From positions 1-64,000 of the forward strand of contig NZ_JAANIG010000010.1 in the NCBI RefSeq assembly GCF_011174675.1: DNA of 64,000 nt. The letters run 5' to 3'. This document shows, in pieces, positions 24,182-32,543 of the stretch (the first letter of the stretch is position 1; each line of letters opens with the position of its first letter). Below the pieces are notes generated by a model. The model was not told the DNA's origin. It did no database searches and saw only the letters and a program-made list of their open reading frames with translations. Made by a program: the position numbers and the translations under genes. This DNA comes from Perlabentimonas gracilis (lineage in GTDB: Bacteria > Bacteroidota > Bacteroidia > Bacteroidales > Tenuifilaceae).

Positions 24182-26653
24182 CTAAGTATTTTGCTTTTCT
24201 GGTATTATTTGCAGTGCGTTCTTCACCTTTTGCTGCAGTAAAACGTATTCCAGCACATCGCCAATGTTGTCGAAATATTTAAAACTAAGCCCTTTAATGT
24301 AGATGTCTTTAATCTCAGCAACGTCCTTCTCGTTCTCCTTCGAGAGGATTATCTCGGTAATGCTTGCCCTTTTGGCGGCCAGTATCTTTTCTTTAATTCC
24401 TCCCACGGGTAGCAGCTTGCCCCGAAGGGTTATCTCGCCGGTCATGGCAATGCTTTTCCGAATTTTCCGCTGGGTAAATGCCGATGCCAAGGAGGTGATC
24501 ATGGTAATACCTGCCGAAGGGCCGTCCTTTGGAATGGCTCCCTCTGGTACGTGCAGGTGCACATCCCAGCTGTCGAAAACATCAGGGGTTAGACCAAAAC
24601 GTTGCGAGTTTGATTTGATGTACTGCAGCGCAATTACCGCCGATTCCTTCATCACGTCGCCTAGGTTCCCCGTTATGGTTAGCTTGCCTTTGCCCTTGCT
24701 AAGGCTGGTCTCAATAAACAGGATTTCACCTCCAACGCTTGTCCATGCTAACCCTGTGGCTACACCGGCTAGGTCGTTACCTTGATACAAATCTTTTAAA
24801 TACTTTGGTGCCCCAAGAACTTTCTTCAGGTCAGCTAGGGTAACAGATTTGCTGTACTCCTCTCCAAACGCAATGCTTTTGGCTGCGTTACGTACAATTT
24901 TGGCTATGCGCTGGTTAAGCGAACGCACCCCGCTTTCGCGGGTATACCCCTGAATAACCTCTTGCAGTGTTTTGCTGGGTATGGTGAGCTGCTTCTTGGT
25001 AATTCCATGGTTCTCTAGCTGATCGGGTATAAGATGTTGTTTGGCAATCTCAACCTTCTCCTCCATGATGTAGCCGCTCATTTCAATCATCTCCATACGG
25101 TCACGTAGGGCAGGGTTTATGCTGCCAATGTTGTTGGCCGTGGTTATAAAGAGCACCTTCGAAAGGTCAAAGTCAACATCTAGGTAGTTGTCGTGGAATG
25201 CGTTGTTTTGCTCTGGGTCGAGCACCTCAAGTAGTGCCGATGCTGGATCGCCATGGAAATCCTTCCCAATCTTATCAATCTCATCGAGGATAAATACGGG
25301 ATTTGATGATTTTACCTTTTTCAGGTTGTGGATTATCCGGCCCGGCATGGCTCCGATATAGGTTTTCCGGTGGCCTCTAATCTCTGCCTCATCGTGCAAT
25401 CCACCAAGCGATATGCGTGCGTACTTACGGTCGAGTGCGCGGGCAACCGACTTACCCAGGGAGGTTTTACCAACGCCCGGAGGGCCATAAAGGCATATAA
25501 TAGGTGCCTTCATATCGCCTTTGAGCTTAAGCACGGCAAGGTGCTCAAGAATTCGTTCCTTTACCTGCTCCAATCCGAAGTGATCCTCATCCAGCACCTT
25601 CTTTGCCCTTTTTAGGTCGAAGTTATCCACTGTGTATTCGTTCCAAGGCAAATCGAGCATGAGTTGAACGTAGTTAAGCTGCATCGAGTAGTCGGGCGCC
25701 ATGGGGTTCATGTTGCTTAGCTTGCTTAGCTCACGTGTGAATACCTCGGCCACCTCTTTGCTCCACTTCTTGGTTTCGGCCTGCTTTTGCATGGCTTCAA
25801 TTTCCTTCTCGTTGGGGCTTCCTCCCAGCTCATCCTGTATGGTTTTCATCTGCTGATGAAGAAAATACTCGCGCTGCTGCTGGCTCATGTCGAGCTTAAC
25901 CTTCGATTGTATATCGTTCTTTATCTCAAGCAGTTGAAGTTCCCTGCCCATTAGCTCAAGCAGCAGGGTGCTGCGGCTTTTTAAGTCGTTTTGCTCTAGC
26001 AATTTCTGCTTATCGGGAGCTGGCAGCTCAATGTTAGAGCAGATGAAGTTGATAAGAAAGTAGTAGTTGTCGATATTCTTAATGGCAAAGGATGCCTCCT
26101 GTGGCATGTTGGGCGACAGGTTTATTATCTTAATTGCAAAATCTTTGATGGAGCTTATTAGCGCTTCAAACTCCTTATCCTTCTCGTTGGTTGGCTCGTC
26201 GGTTAGCGTTTGTATTGAAGCAATGAAGTACGGATCGGTAGAGATATACTCCAACACCTGAAAGCGATGTAGTCCCTGCAAGATAACGGAGGTGCTACCA
26301 TCGGGCATTTCAAGCACTTTAAGAACACGCGCAATGGTTCCCATATCAAAAAGATCCTTCACCTCGGGATCCTCAATCTTGGCATCCATTTGCGACACGG
26401 CTCCCAAAAACTTTGTTTTCTGAGTTAGATTTTTAACCAGCTTCACCGATTTCTCTCTGCCAACGGTAATGGGCAGAACCACTCCCGGGAAAAGCACTGT
26501 GTTGCGTAGCGCAAGTACAGGAAGGGTTTTGGGCATATCTTTCACATCAAAATCACCATTGTCCTCCGTGAATAATGGAATGAACTCAGAGTCTTGATCA
26601 AAGGAGTCGGAAAGTAGGGGCGTTCCTATTTTAATTTCAAAATTTTTGCTCAT
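24182..26653 (-). CDS. lon: ATP-dependent protease La (Lon)
   Basis: This 823-residue cytosolic protease degrades misfolded proteins and some regulators. It has the N-terminal substrate domain (LPVLALRNTVLFPG), AAA+ with Walker A GPPGVGKTS and Walker B (VFILDEIDKIG), and the C-terminal serine-lysine protease with PKDGPSAG (Ser713) and the catalytic Lys756 (GGIKEK), 43 residues apart as in E. coli Lon. Length fits. It is preceded by a GlmU-like gene and followed by coaD, both on the minus strand. Confidence 0.97.
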   Translation of the reverse strand: MSKNFEIKIGTPLLSDSFDQDSEFIPLFTEDNGDFDVKDMPKTLPVLALRNTVLFPGVVLPITVGREKSVKLVKNLTQKTKFLGAVSQMDAKIEDPEVKDLFDMGTIARVLKVLEMPDGSTSVILQGLHRFQVLEYISTDPYFIASIQTLTDEPTNEKDKEFEALISSIKDFAIKIINLSPNMPQEASFAIKNIDNYYFLINFICSNIELPAPDKQKLLEQNDLKSRSTLLLELMGRELQLLEIKNDIQSKVKLDMSQQQREYFLHQQMKTIQDELGGSPNEKEIEAMQKQAETKKWSKEVAEVFTRELSKLSNMNPMAPDYSMQLNYVQLMLDLPWNEYTVDNFDLKRAKKVLDEDHFGLEQVKERILEHLAVLKLKGDMKAPIICLYGPPGVGKTSLGKSVARALDRKYARISLGGLHDEAEIRGHRKTYIGAMPGRIIHNLKKVKSSNPVFILDEIDKIGKDFHGDPASALLEVLDPEQNNAFHDNYLDVDFDLSKVLFITTANNIGSINPALRDRMEMIEMSGYIMEEKVEIAKQHLIPDQLENHGITKKQLTIPSKTLQEVIQGYTRESGVRSLNQRIAKIVRNAAKSIAFGEEYSKSVTLADLKKVLGAPKYLKDLYQGNDLAGVATGLAWTSVGGEILFIETSLSKGKGKLTITGNLGDVMKESAVIALQYIKSNSQRFGLTPDVFDSWDVHLHVPEGAIPKDGPSAGITMITSLASAFTQRKIRKSIAMTGEITLRGKLLPVGGIKEKILAAKRASITEIILSKENEKDVAEIKDIYIKGLSFKYFDNIGDVLEYVLLQQKVKNALQIIPEKQNT

Positions 26654-26833
26654 ACTATTTGTTATGATATTGATTCAGTTTACGTGACATAATGGCGCAA
26701 TACTCCCTGCCCATCATGTGGGATTATAGGTACGCAATCGGTGTGCCATTTTTATGGTCGACTTCTATTGTCGCTTGTGGTTGAAGCCACTTGCCAAATC
26801 GTTGCTGATGATACAAATGCTGGTTAAGTTTGG

Positions 26834-28027
26834 CTAGTGCCTGTAACGAGCTGTTTCCTCGAATATATGCGTAAGTATATCCGCATCAACCTGCGATAGC
26901 TCTAGCCCTCTTCTGCCCATGACAATCCTGGCAGTCTCGAACGCCTTCGTTGTTTTGTAAGTTGAGAATCCTTGGGCTCCACCCCATGAGTAGCTGGGGA
27001 TGAAGTTGCGAGGGAACCCGTCGCCAAAAATATTGGCGCTAACGCCAACCACCGTGCCCGTGTTGAACATGGTGTTGATTCCACACTTGCTGTGATCGCC
27101 CATAATTAGACCGCAGAACTGAAGCCCTGTGTCTACAAACCCCCCCTTAGGATAGTTCCAAAGCTTTACGCTGGCGTAGTTGTTCTTTAGGTTCGATGTG
27201 TTGGTGTCGGCTCCCAGGTTGCACCATTCGCCTATCACCGAGTTCCCGATAAACCCGTCGTGAGCTTTGTTTGAGAATCCGAAGATAACGCAGTTGTTAA
27301 CCTCGCCTCCCACCTTTGAGTGTGGTCCAATGGTGGTTGGCCCGTAAATTTTCGCACCAAGTTTTAATGCGGAGTGCTCGCAAAGAGCAAAGGGGCCTCT
27401 AACCAATGAGCCCTCCATAACCTCGGCTCCTTTGCCAATGTAAATAGGGCCGCTGCTGGCGTTTAACACGCTGCACTCCACAACTGCACCCTCTTCAATA
27501 AATATCCTCTCTGGATTTATTGCCTTGTTACTGTTAGAGATTGGTAAGGATTTGCGCCCAGCCGTTATCAATTCGTAGTCGGCCTCAATTGCCTCTCCGT
27601 TAAGCCTAAAGATATCCCAAGGATTTCTCACCTCAAGGTAAGTGCAATCTGTATTTTTTATAGTCGAATAGTTTTTTTTATCCAGATATGATTTGCCTTG
27701 GGGCGATGCTGGCAAAATGGCAGCAATTAAGCTGGTTTTGTCAAAAATTGCTTCGCCCGATTTTAGGGACAATATCTCGCTTAACAATGATTTGGTTGGC
27801 AAAATGCCTCCGTTGATGAAAAGATACTCACCATTTGATTGGGGTAGTGGAAATTTTTTACTTAGATACTCGGGGGTGTGGAAGTGGCATTGAGCACCAA
27901 GCAGCTTTTCCCATTTCTCGGCAATGGTTAGTATACCCACCCTGAGCATTGCAACAGGCCTGGTAAATGTAAGGGGTAGCAGATTCTCCCTGCGATCATC
28001 ATCAAAAAGGATAACTGGTTTGTTCAT
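26834..28027 (-). CDS. GlmU-like sugar nucleotidyltransferase / left-handed beta-helix transferase
   Basis: This 397-residue protein has a weak nucleotidyltransferase-like N-terminal half (about 1-170, ENLLPLTFTRPVAMLRVG) and a left-handed beta-helix C-terminal half (about 180-397) with hexad repeats such as IYIGKGAEVMEGS and TTIGPHSKVGGE. This matches a GlmU-like family of Bacteroidota thought to process N-acetylglucosamine-1-phosphate, though genuine GlmU is usually separate. A TATTTTTG box (28077-28084) is a possible -7 element. Confidence 0.82.
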   Translation of the reverse strand: MNKPVILFDDDRRENLLPLTFTRPVAMLRVGILTIAEKWEKLLGAQCHFHTPEYLSKKFPLPQSNGEYLFINGGILPTKSLLSEILSLKSGEAIFDKTSLIAAILPASPQGKSYLDKKNYSTIKNTDCTYLEVRNPWDIFRLNGEAIEADYELITAGRKSLPISNSNKAINPERIFIEEGAVVECSVLNASSGPIYIGKGAEVMEGSLVRGPFALCEHSALKLGAKIYGPTTIGPHSKVGGEVNNCVIFGFSNKAHDGFIGNSVIGEWCNLGADTNTSNLKNNYASVKLWNYPKGGFVDTGLQFCGLIMGDHSKCGINTMFNTGTVVGVSANIFGDGFPRNFIPSYSWGGAQGFSTYKTTKAFETARIVMGRRGLELSQVDADILTHIFEETARYRH

Positions 28028-28090
28028 TGTAGTTCAATTTGTAGATTATGTCAAGCGAGATGGCTTGATTGTACTCCAAAAATACAAATA

Positions 28091-28118
28091 AAAAAGGAAC
28101 AACCTTTGGTTGCTCCTT
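28091..28118 (-). terminator. intrinsic terminator after rpmE2
   Basis: On the minus strand AAGGAGCAACC / AAA / GGTTGTTCCTT forms an 11-base stem (one G-U) followed by a T-run (28090-28095). It lies 48 bases after the rpmE2 stop, ahead of the GlmU-like gene. Confidence 0.75.
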
Positions 28119-28165
28119 CTATTGGCACTTAATAATGTTGTAACTACTTAGCTGAAGTACAATAG

Positions 28166-28429
28166 CTAGTTGCTTTTCTTGTCAAGATGCTTCTTGTACT
28201 TAGTCATGAACTTGTCAACGCGACCAGCGGTGTCAACCAGCTTCATCTTACCGGTGTAGAATGGGTGAGAAGTGTTCGAGATCTCAACCTTTACTAGTGG
28301 GTACTCTACGCCATCCACCTCGATGGTCTCTCTTGTGTTCACAGTCGATTTGGTGATGAAAACATGCTCGTTCGACATGTCCTTGAACGCCACCAGTCGA
28401 TAATTCTTTGGATGAATGTCCTTTTTCAT
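28166..28429 (-). CDS. rpmE2: ribosomal protein L31 type B (zinc-free)
   Basis: This 87-residue L31 paralogue begins [13 protein letters not shown] and contains [24 protein letters not shown]. It has no CxxC zinc motif, so it is the zinc-independent type B form. It has its own strong promoter (28484-28514) and terminator. In other bacteria such paralogues replace zinc-binding L31 under zinc limitation; here I see no Zur-like site in front of it. Confidence 0.95.
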   Translation of the reverse strand: MKKDIHPKNYRLVAFKDMSNEHVFITKSTVNTRETIEVDGVEYPLVKVEISNTSHPFYTGKMKLVDTAGRVDKFMTKYKKHLDKKSN

Positions 28430-28483
28430 TTTAAAGTAGATTTATCTTTTAAAAAACTCTTTACCAGCTAAAATTTAGGCCTG

Positions 28484-28514
28484 CAAAGTTATTAACTCAA
28501 ACGATAATAACAAA
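28484..28514 (-). promoter_or_regulatory. promoter of rpmE2
   Basis: On the minus strand TTTG (28511-28514), a 19-base spacer and TAACTTTG (28484-28491) match the Bacteroidota consensus exactly. Transcription should begin near 28477, leaving a 5' leader of about 48 bases before rpmE2. Confidence 0.78.
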
Positions 28515-28571
28515 ATAACCATCGTGTTTTTTGAAAAGAATTTTTAGTGCCAAGCAAAACCTTTGTGTTTA

Positions 28572-29315
28572 CTAATTCCTGCGTGCAAATTTTGATAGCA
28601 ATCGGAGGAACTCAACGTAAAGCCATATTAGGGTTACCATTAGTCCAAAGGCACCATACCACTCCATATGCTTCGGGGCTCCTTGAGCAACTCCCTTGTC
28701 TATAAAATCGAAGTCGAGGGTTAGGTTTAGCGCAGCAATTCCAATTACCACAAGGCTAATGATAATGCTAAAGGTTCCACCATCATGAATATACCCCATG
28801 CTTACTCCAAACATACCCATAATGAATGAGATGAAGTACATCAGGGCAACTGCACCGGTTGCTGCAAATACACCCATCCTGAACTTGGCTGTAACCTCAA
28901 TGGTCCCGCTACGGTAAAGCAATAGCATTAGGAAGAACGTGGCGAAGGTTAGCCCAACGGCTTGTGTAATAATTCCTAATCCGTACTGGGCAGCCATGAA
29001 CGCAGACAGTCCACCCAGTAGCAATCCCTGCAAAACAGAATAGATGGGGGCGGTAATGTGAGCACTACGAGGCGAGAACGCGGTAACAATTGCCGTAATA
29101 AAGCCTCCAATCCCACCAACCATCATCCATGTCATAACAGAGGTTGAGCCTATGGCTGCTAATCGCCAGGTGTAAACGGCTCCAAGCACAACAAGCGCAA
29201 GCATGGCTAGGGTTTTGTACTTGGTTCCTTCAAATGTCATTACCTCCGATGTGGTGGAGGCTCTTTCTTTTGCAAATATTTGCTCGCTAAGAGCGGGGTT
29301 TGATGATCTTATCAT
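28572..29315 (-). CDS. Bax inhibitor-1 / YccA-family membrane protein
   Basis: This 247-residue protein has about seven hydrophobic segments and ends KGVAQGAPKHMEWYGAFGLMVTLIWLYVEFLRLLSK, with the conserved acidic-aromatic end of the BI-1/YccA/YetJ family. Members regulate FtsH or leak calcium; the role here is unknown. No operon partner is obvious; a -7-like box TAATTTTG (29345-29352, minus) lies upstream. Confidence 0.85.
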   Translation of the reverse strand: MIRSSNPALSEQIFAKERASTTSEVMTFEGTKYKTLAMLALVVLGAVYTWRLAAIGSTSVMTWMMVGGIGGFITAIVTAFSPRSAHITAPIYSVLQGLLLGGLSAFMAAQYGLGIITQAVGLTFATFFLMLLLYRSGTIEVTAKFRMGVFAATGAVALMYFISFIMGMFGVSMGYIHDGGTFSIIISLVVIGIAALNLTLDFDFIDKGVAQGAPKHMEWYGAFGLMVTLIWLYVEFLRLLSKFARRN

Positions 29316-29433
29316 TTCTAGAAGATTATTTGTTAAATTCGTTCCAAAATTATCAATTCCTATACCATTGCTATTGTGTATGACAGTTTGCGGGGTTAAA
29401 TATGGTTAAATTGAGCCGATTAAAAAAACGTGT

Positions 29434-29832
29434 ATGATTGAACGGGATTACATAATGCGGATTTTGAAGCAGTTCTTCGATATGCTTCAAAAGTTGATCA
29501 ACAACATCGATACATCAAAGGATGAAGTTTTTGAGTTGGAGTTGAGTGGTTTGTGCGAAAAATTCCTAGGTAATAGTATCGAGTTTTACAGCAATATTGA
29601 AGATCACGATATTTTGACTGCGCTGGGGCAGGGGTCCCCGCGCGAATTGCAAGCCCGAGCCACAATGCTATCGGAGTTGCTATACCATAGGGTTGTAAGT
29701 TTGGATAATGATCAGGGGAAGGCTCGTTTGGCCAAAAAGGTACTCACCCTGCTAAACTTTATCAACGAGCATAGCAATACCTATTCCTTTGAGCGCTTGT
29801 CAAGAATTTCACAGATGGAGACGATGTTGTAG
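29434..29832 (+). CDS. small protein, DUF6483-like
   Basis: This 132-residue protein begins MIERDYIMRILKQFFDMLQKLIN, which resembles the N-terminus of DUF6483 proteins. It is mostly helical, with a Leu-rich end (LLNFINEHSNTYSFERLS), consistent with a small tetratricopeptide- or coiled-coil-like structure. Function unknown. It stops 4 bases from the convergent AlkD-like gene. Confidence 0.6.
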   Translation: MIERDYIMRILKQFFDMLQKLINNIDTSKDEVFELELSGLCEKFLGNSIEFYSNIEDHDILTALGQGSPRELQARATMLSELLYHRVVSLDNDQGKARLAKKVLTLLNFINEHSNTYSFERLSRISQMETML

Positions 29833-29835
29833 TCG

Positions 29836-30498
29836 CTATGCTTCGTCAAAGTCGAATAATAGCTGATTGCCTATCCACGCTCTATGCTCATCATCGGCGC
29901 TTGCCAACTCCTTGGCATATTCAACAACCCTGTTCTTGAAGTTGTCGTTTCTCAGGGCTATTTGGCGTAATGCAAATTCGATATTGCTCTTGTTGTTTGC
30001 AATAGACCTGTCGTCTAGGCCATCAATTATATCAAGGTAGGGTTCAAATACAACATCCTTTATGTGAGTATTACTGGCGCTTCGTGCAGCAATTATTAGC
30101 CCAGCCTTTTGCAGCAGCTCATCGTTGCTCAAGCACCACTCTATGCTTCGCGATAGGGCGCAGTCGGTTTTCCAAAGAAGGTTCGAACATACCTGCTCAA
30201 CAATTTCGGCGTTGGTGAATTTTTGGGCCCAAGCATCAATTTGTTCCCCGTTTACCTGAGTAGGGTCGTCAATTAGTGAGGCTATAATCATACATTCCCT
30301 TACATCCTGCTCGTATAGCTTAAGTGCCAGCTCATGTTTGCCCTTGTAGTCTTCGGATATTTCTTTGAGTTCAGCAATCGAGACTCCGTAGTTCACCTTG
30401 TAGTCAATTCCCCATGCCCCAAGGCTGGTTGAGCTAGGGCCATTGGCATACACCTTAACTTTGGATATAATTTCCCACACTTGTCCTTGTAGTTCCAT
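29836..30498 (-). CDS. DNA alkylation repair-like HEAT protein
   Basis: This 220-residue protein shows HEAT-like helix pairs typical of AlkD/AlkC-type DNA glycosylase relatives: YGVSIAELKEISEDYKGKHELALKLYEQDVRECMIIASLI, then WKTDCALSRSIEWCLSNDELLQKAGLIIAARSAS. The RECMIIASLI helix resembles the REARSAALWLL-like segment of such proteins. Whether it excises bases is unknown; the charged active-site residues cannot be placed without alignment. Confidence 0.7.
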   Translation of the reverse strand: MELQGQVWEIISKVKVYANGPSSTSLGAWGIDYKVNYGVSIAELKEISEDYKGKHELALKLYEQDVRECMIIASLIDDPTQVNGEQIDAWAQKFTNAEIVEQVCSNLLWKTDCALSRSIEWCLSNDELLQKAGLIIAARSASNTHIKDVVFEPYLDIIDGLDDRSIANNKSNIEFALRQIALRNDNFKNRVVEYAKELASADDEHRAWIGNQLLFDFDEA

Positions 30499-30630
30499 AG
30501 GTAAAGGTTGAGTTGGTTATTGATAATGCAAAGTTAGTGGGTTTACTCATTATTTTATGTGGATATAAGGCTAAAAGTTGATAGTATTTTTTGTTGAAAC
30601 AATTTACTTGAAAAAACTTTACCGTGGGTA

Positions 30631-30661
30631 TTGTTGTGTAAACTTTTTATTTCTAAATTTG
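30631..30661 (+). promoter_or_regulatory. promoter of tRNA-His
   Basis: TTG (30631-30633), a 20-base spacer and TAAATTTG (30654-30661) match the Bacteroidota promoter pattern. Transcription should begin about 7 bases later, at about 30668, leaving a leader of about 6 bases before the tRNA. Confidence 0.65.
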
Positions 30662-30673
30662 CATCCGCAAAAC

Positions 30674-30748
30674 GGTGGATGTAGCTCAGTAGGTTAGAGC
30701 GTCGGATTGTGGTTCCGAAGGTCGCCGGTTCGAGCCCGGTCTTCCACC
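30674..30748 (+). tRNA. tRNA-His (anticodon GTG)
   Basis: The cloverleaf is complete: acceptor GTGGATG, D-arm GCTC...GAGC, anticodon stem TCGGA/TCCGA with loop TTGTGGT (anticodon GTG at 30709-30711), T-arm GCCGG TTCGAGC CCGGT, and 3' acceptor CTTCCAC. G at 30674 (G-1) pairs with C73 at 30748, the histidine identity pair. The acceptor has one U-U mismatch. The 3' CCA is not fully encoded. Confidence 0.95.
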
Positions 30749-30751
30749 CAA

Positions 30752-30787
30752 AAGGGAACATCATGTAAAATTGATGTTCCCTTTTTT
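30752..30787 (+). terminator. intrinsic terminator after tRNA-His
   Basis: AAGGGAACATCA (30752-30763), loop TGTAAAAT, TGATGTTCCCTT (30772-30783) and a T-run to 30787 make a 12-base stem with a U-tract, 4 bases after the tRNA. Confidence 0.88.
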
Positions 30788-31024
30788 GCTTCGCCACCAT
30801 CCCTAGGCGTCGATAGTTAACCACTGCACATAGATGAATTCCTTTTAATCGCCATCGCTTTAATAGCTTGATGTGCATAGGCTGATGCTTGACTGTATGG
30901 CGCAGCAGTATAGGGTGATGGTCGGTTTCGGATAGATTAATAAGAAAAAAAGTTGCCTTGGATGTTGAAAAAAGTGTTTTTTTAACTATCTTGTGGTTAA
31001 TTTAGGAGTGAAGTTCATCTGAAA

Positions 31025-31258
31025 ATGAGAGATGCCAAAACCATACTAAGCTTTATTGGTGATAAGTATATGACTGATCATCCAAACTACTTTTATAAGC
31101 AGGTGGTGTACTTCTCTGGTAGGATATATGCTCAGCGGGTTTCGCCGTTCCTTAGTCTGTCCGATATATTTGTTGATCAGATAGACATAAAGCTAGTTGA
31201 GGAGCAATCGAATGAAAAGCCTGTGAAATCAAAGGCATGCTTCTTTTTTAAGAACTAA
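31025..31258 (+). CDS. small hypothetical protein
   Basis: This 77-residue protein (MRDAKTILSFIGDKY) has no recognised family. It has an alternating pattern of charged and aromatic residues and a C-terminal tail KSKACFFFKN. It ends 10 bases before the stop of the convergent response-regulator gene. It is probably real because the frame is clean and the only one in the gap, but weakly supported. Confidence 0.45.
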   Translation: MRDAKTILSFIGDKYMTDHPNYFYKQVVYFSGRIYAQRVSPFLSLSDIFVDQIDIKLVEEQSNEKPVKSKACFFFKN

Positions 31259-31268
31259 CCCCTTGCTT

Positions 31269-32435
31269 CTATTTGATGATCGGTTGTGCGAACGATTCAA
31301 CATCGTTAGCAGTGATCTCCTTTTCGCACAGTATTATTAGCCGCTCAATAACATTCCTGAACTCACGCACATTCCCGGTCCATGTGAAGTTTTGGAGTGT
31401 CGAAACCGCATCCTTGGTTATCTTCTTAGGTGGCATTCCATACTCCTCGCATATAAGGTCGATGAAGTGCTCTGCCAGCATCGGGATATCATCCAGTCGC
31501 TCGCTAAGAGAAGGGACTTGAATAATGATTACGCTAAGCCTATGGAAAAGGTCTTCGCGAAAGTTTCCTGCATCAATCTCTTTCTGTAAGTTTTTGTTGG
31601 TAGCGGCAATTATTCTAACGTTTACGTTAATATCCTTATCGCTACCCACGCGGGTTATTTTGTTCTCCTGGAGTGCCCGTAGCACCTTTGCCTGGGCGCT
31701 AAGGCTCATGTCTCCAATCTCATCTAGGAACAGCGTGCCACCATCGGCCTGCTCAAATTTTCCTTTCCGTTGTTTAATTGCCGATGTGAAGGCACCTTTC
31801 TCATGGCCAAATAGCTCGCTCTCAATTAGCTCGCTAGGAATAGCTGCGCAGTTAACCTCAACAAAGGGCATGTCGGCTCTGCTGCTCTTTTCATGAAGCC
31901 ATCGGGCTACAAGCTCTTTCCCTGTCCCGTTGGAGCCAGTGATTAGAACGCGAGCATCGGTGGGTGCAACGCGGTCAATAATCTCTTTTACCTTTTCAAT
32001 TGAAGCCGAATTGCCAACTATATCGTATGTTTTTGATACTTTCTTCTTTAGTACCTTGGTCTCTTTTATCAGAGTGGTTTTATCGGTGGCGTTTCTAATG
32101 GTTATTAGTATGCGGTTGAGGTCAAGTGGTTTCTCTATAAAATCGAAAGCTCCCTTTTTTATGGCCTCAACAGCAGTGTCGATATTTCCGTGCCCCGAAA
32201 TCATTATCACTGGTGTTTCGGTTGCAAGTTCCTGCATCTTGTCAAGTACTTCTATGCCGTCCATCTGTGGCATTTTGATATCGCAAAGCACCACGTCGAA
32301 ACCTCCCTTTTGGAATATTTCTAGGCCGGTTTCGCCATCTTCGGCAACTTCTACTTCGTGTTTTTCGAACTCCAGAATTTCTTTCAGCGAGTTGCGTATG
32401 GCACGCTCATCATCAATAACCAAAATTTTCGACAT
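31269..32435 (-). CDS. sigma-54-type response regulator without DNA-binding domain
   Basis: This 388-residue protein has a receiver domain (about 1-120, phospho-acceptor Asp52 in VLCDIKMPQMDG) and an NtrC-type AAA+ domain (about 140-370: Walker A GSNGTGKE 167-174, GAFTSA loop 214-219, sensor WTGNVREFRN). It ends at ANDVESFAQPIIK with no helix-turn-helix of the Fis type, while typical NtrC proteins reach about 450 residues. The stop is followed at once by the next, convergent gene, so no downstream HTH is encoded. It should bind sigma-54 and activate from solution, as FlgR of Helicobacter does. The kinase partner is not in view. Confidence 0.93.
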   Translation of the reverse strand: MSKILVIDDERAIRNSLKEILEFEKHEVEVAEDGETGLEIFQKGGFDVVLCDIKMPQMDGIEVLDKMQELATETPVIMISGHGNIDTAVEAIKKGAFDFIEKPLDLNRILITIRNATDKTTLIKETKVLKKKVSKTYDIVGNSASIEKVKEIIDRVAPTDARVLITGSNGTGKELVARWLHEKSSRADMPFVEVNCAAIPSELIESELFGHEKGAFTSAIKQRKGKFEQADGGTLFLDEIGDMSLSAQAKVLRALQENKITRVGSDKDINVNVRIIAATNKNLQKEIDAGNFREDLFHRLSVIIIQVPSLSERLDDIPMLAEHFIDLICEEYGMPPKKITKDAVSTLQNFTWTGNVREFRNVIERLIILCEKEITANDVESFAQPIIK

Positions 32436-32470
32436 ATTATTCTGTTCTTAATTTTCTTATTTATAGACTG

Positions 32471-32478
32471 CAAATATA
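32471..32478 (-). promoter_or_regulatory. -7 promoter box before the response regulator
   Basis: TATATTTG on the minus strand fits TAnnTTTG; transcription should begin near 32464, about 30 bases before the ATG at 32435. No good -33 motif is visible. Confidence 0.4.
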
Positions 32479-32497
32479 GCAATCTGCATTGTATTGT

Positions 32498-32521
32498 AAA
32501 GTTTGGCTGTCATCAAACTTT
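32498..32521 (-). repeat. short inverted repeat after the helicase gene
   Basis: AAAGTTTG (32498-32505) and CAAACTTT (32514-32521) form an 8-base stem just past the uvrD stop. It may act as a weak terminator for the helicase, but it has only a short T-run. Confidence 0.35.
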
Positions 32522-32543
32522 TGGTATTAAGCCAGAGCTAGCC

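Larger units (their letters stand above)
30499..31024. other. intergenic region holding tRNA-His
   Basis: Apart from the tRNA-His gene with its own promoter and terminator I see no gene here. The frame at 30555-30878 on the minus strand is an antisense shadow of the tRNA and its terminator. Confidence 0.6.

Noticed and set aside
30555-30878. 107-residue minus-strand frame containing GLEPATFGTTIRRSN
   Set aside because: It is the antisense shadow of tRNA-His and its terminator, a common false protein call.
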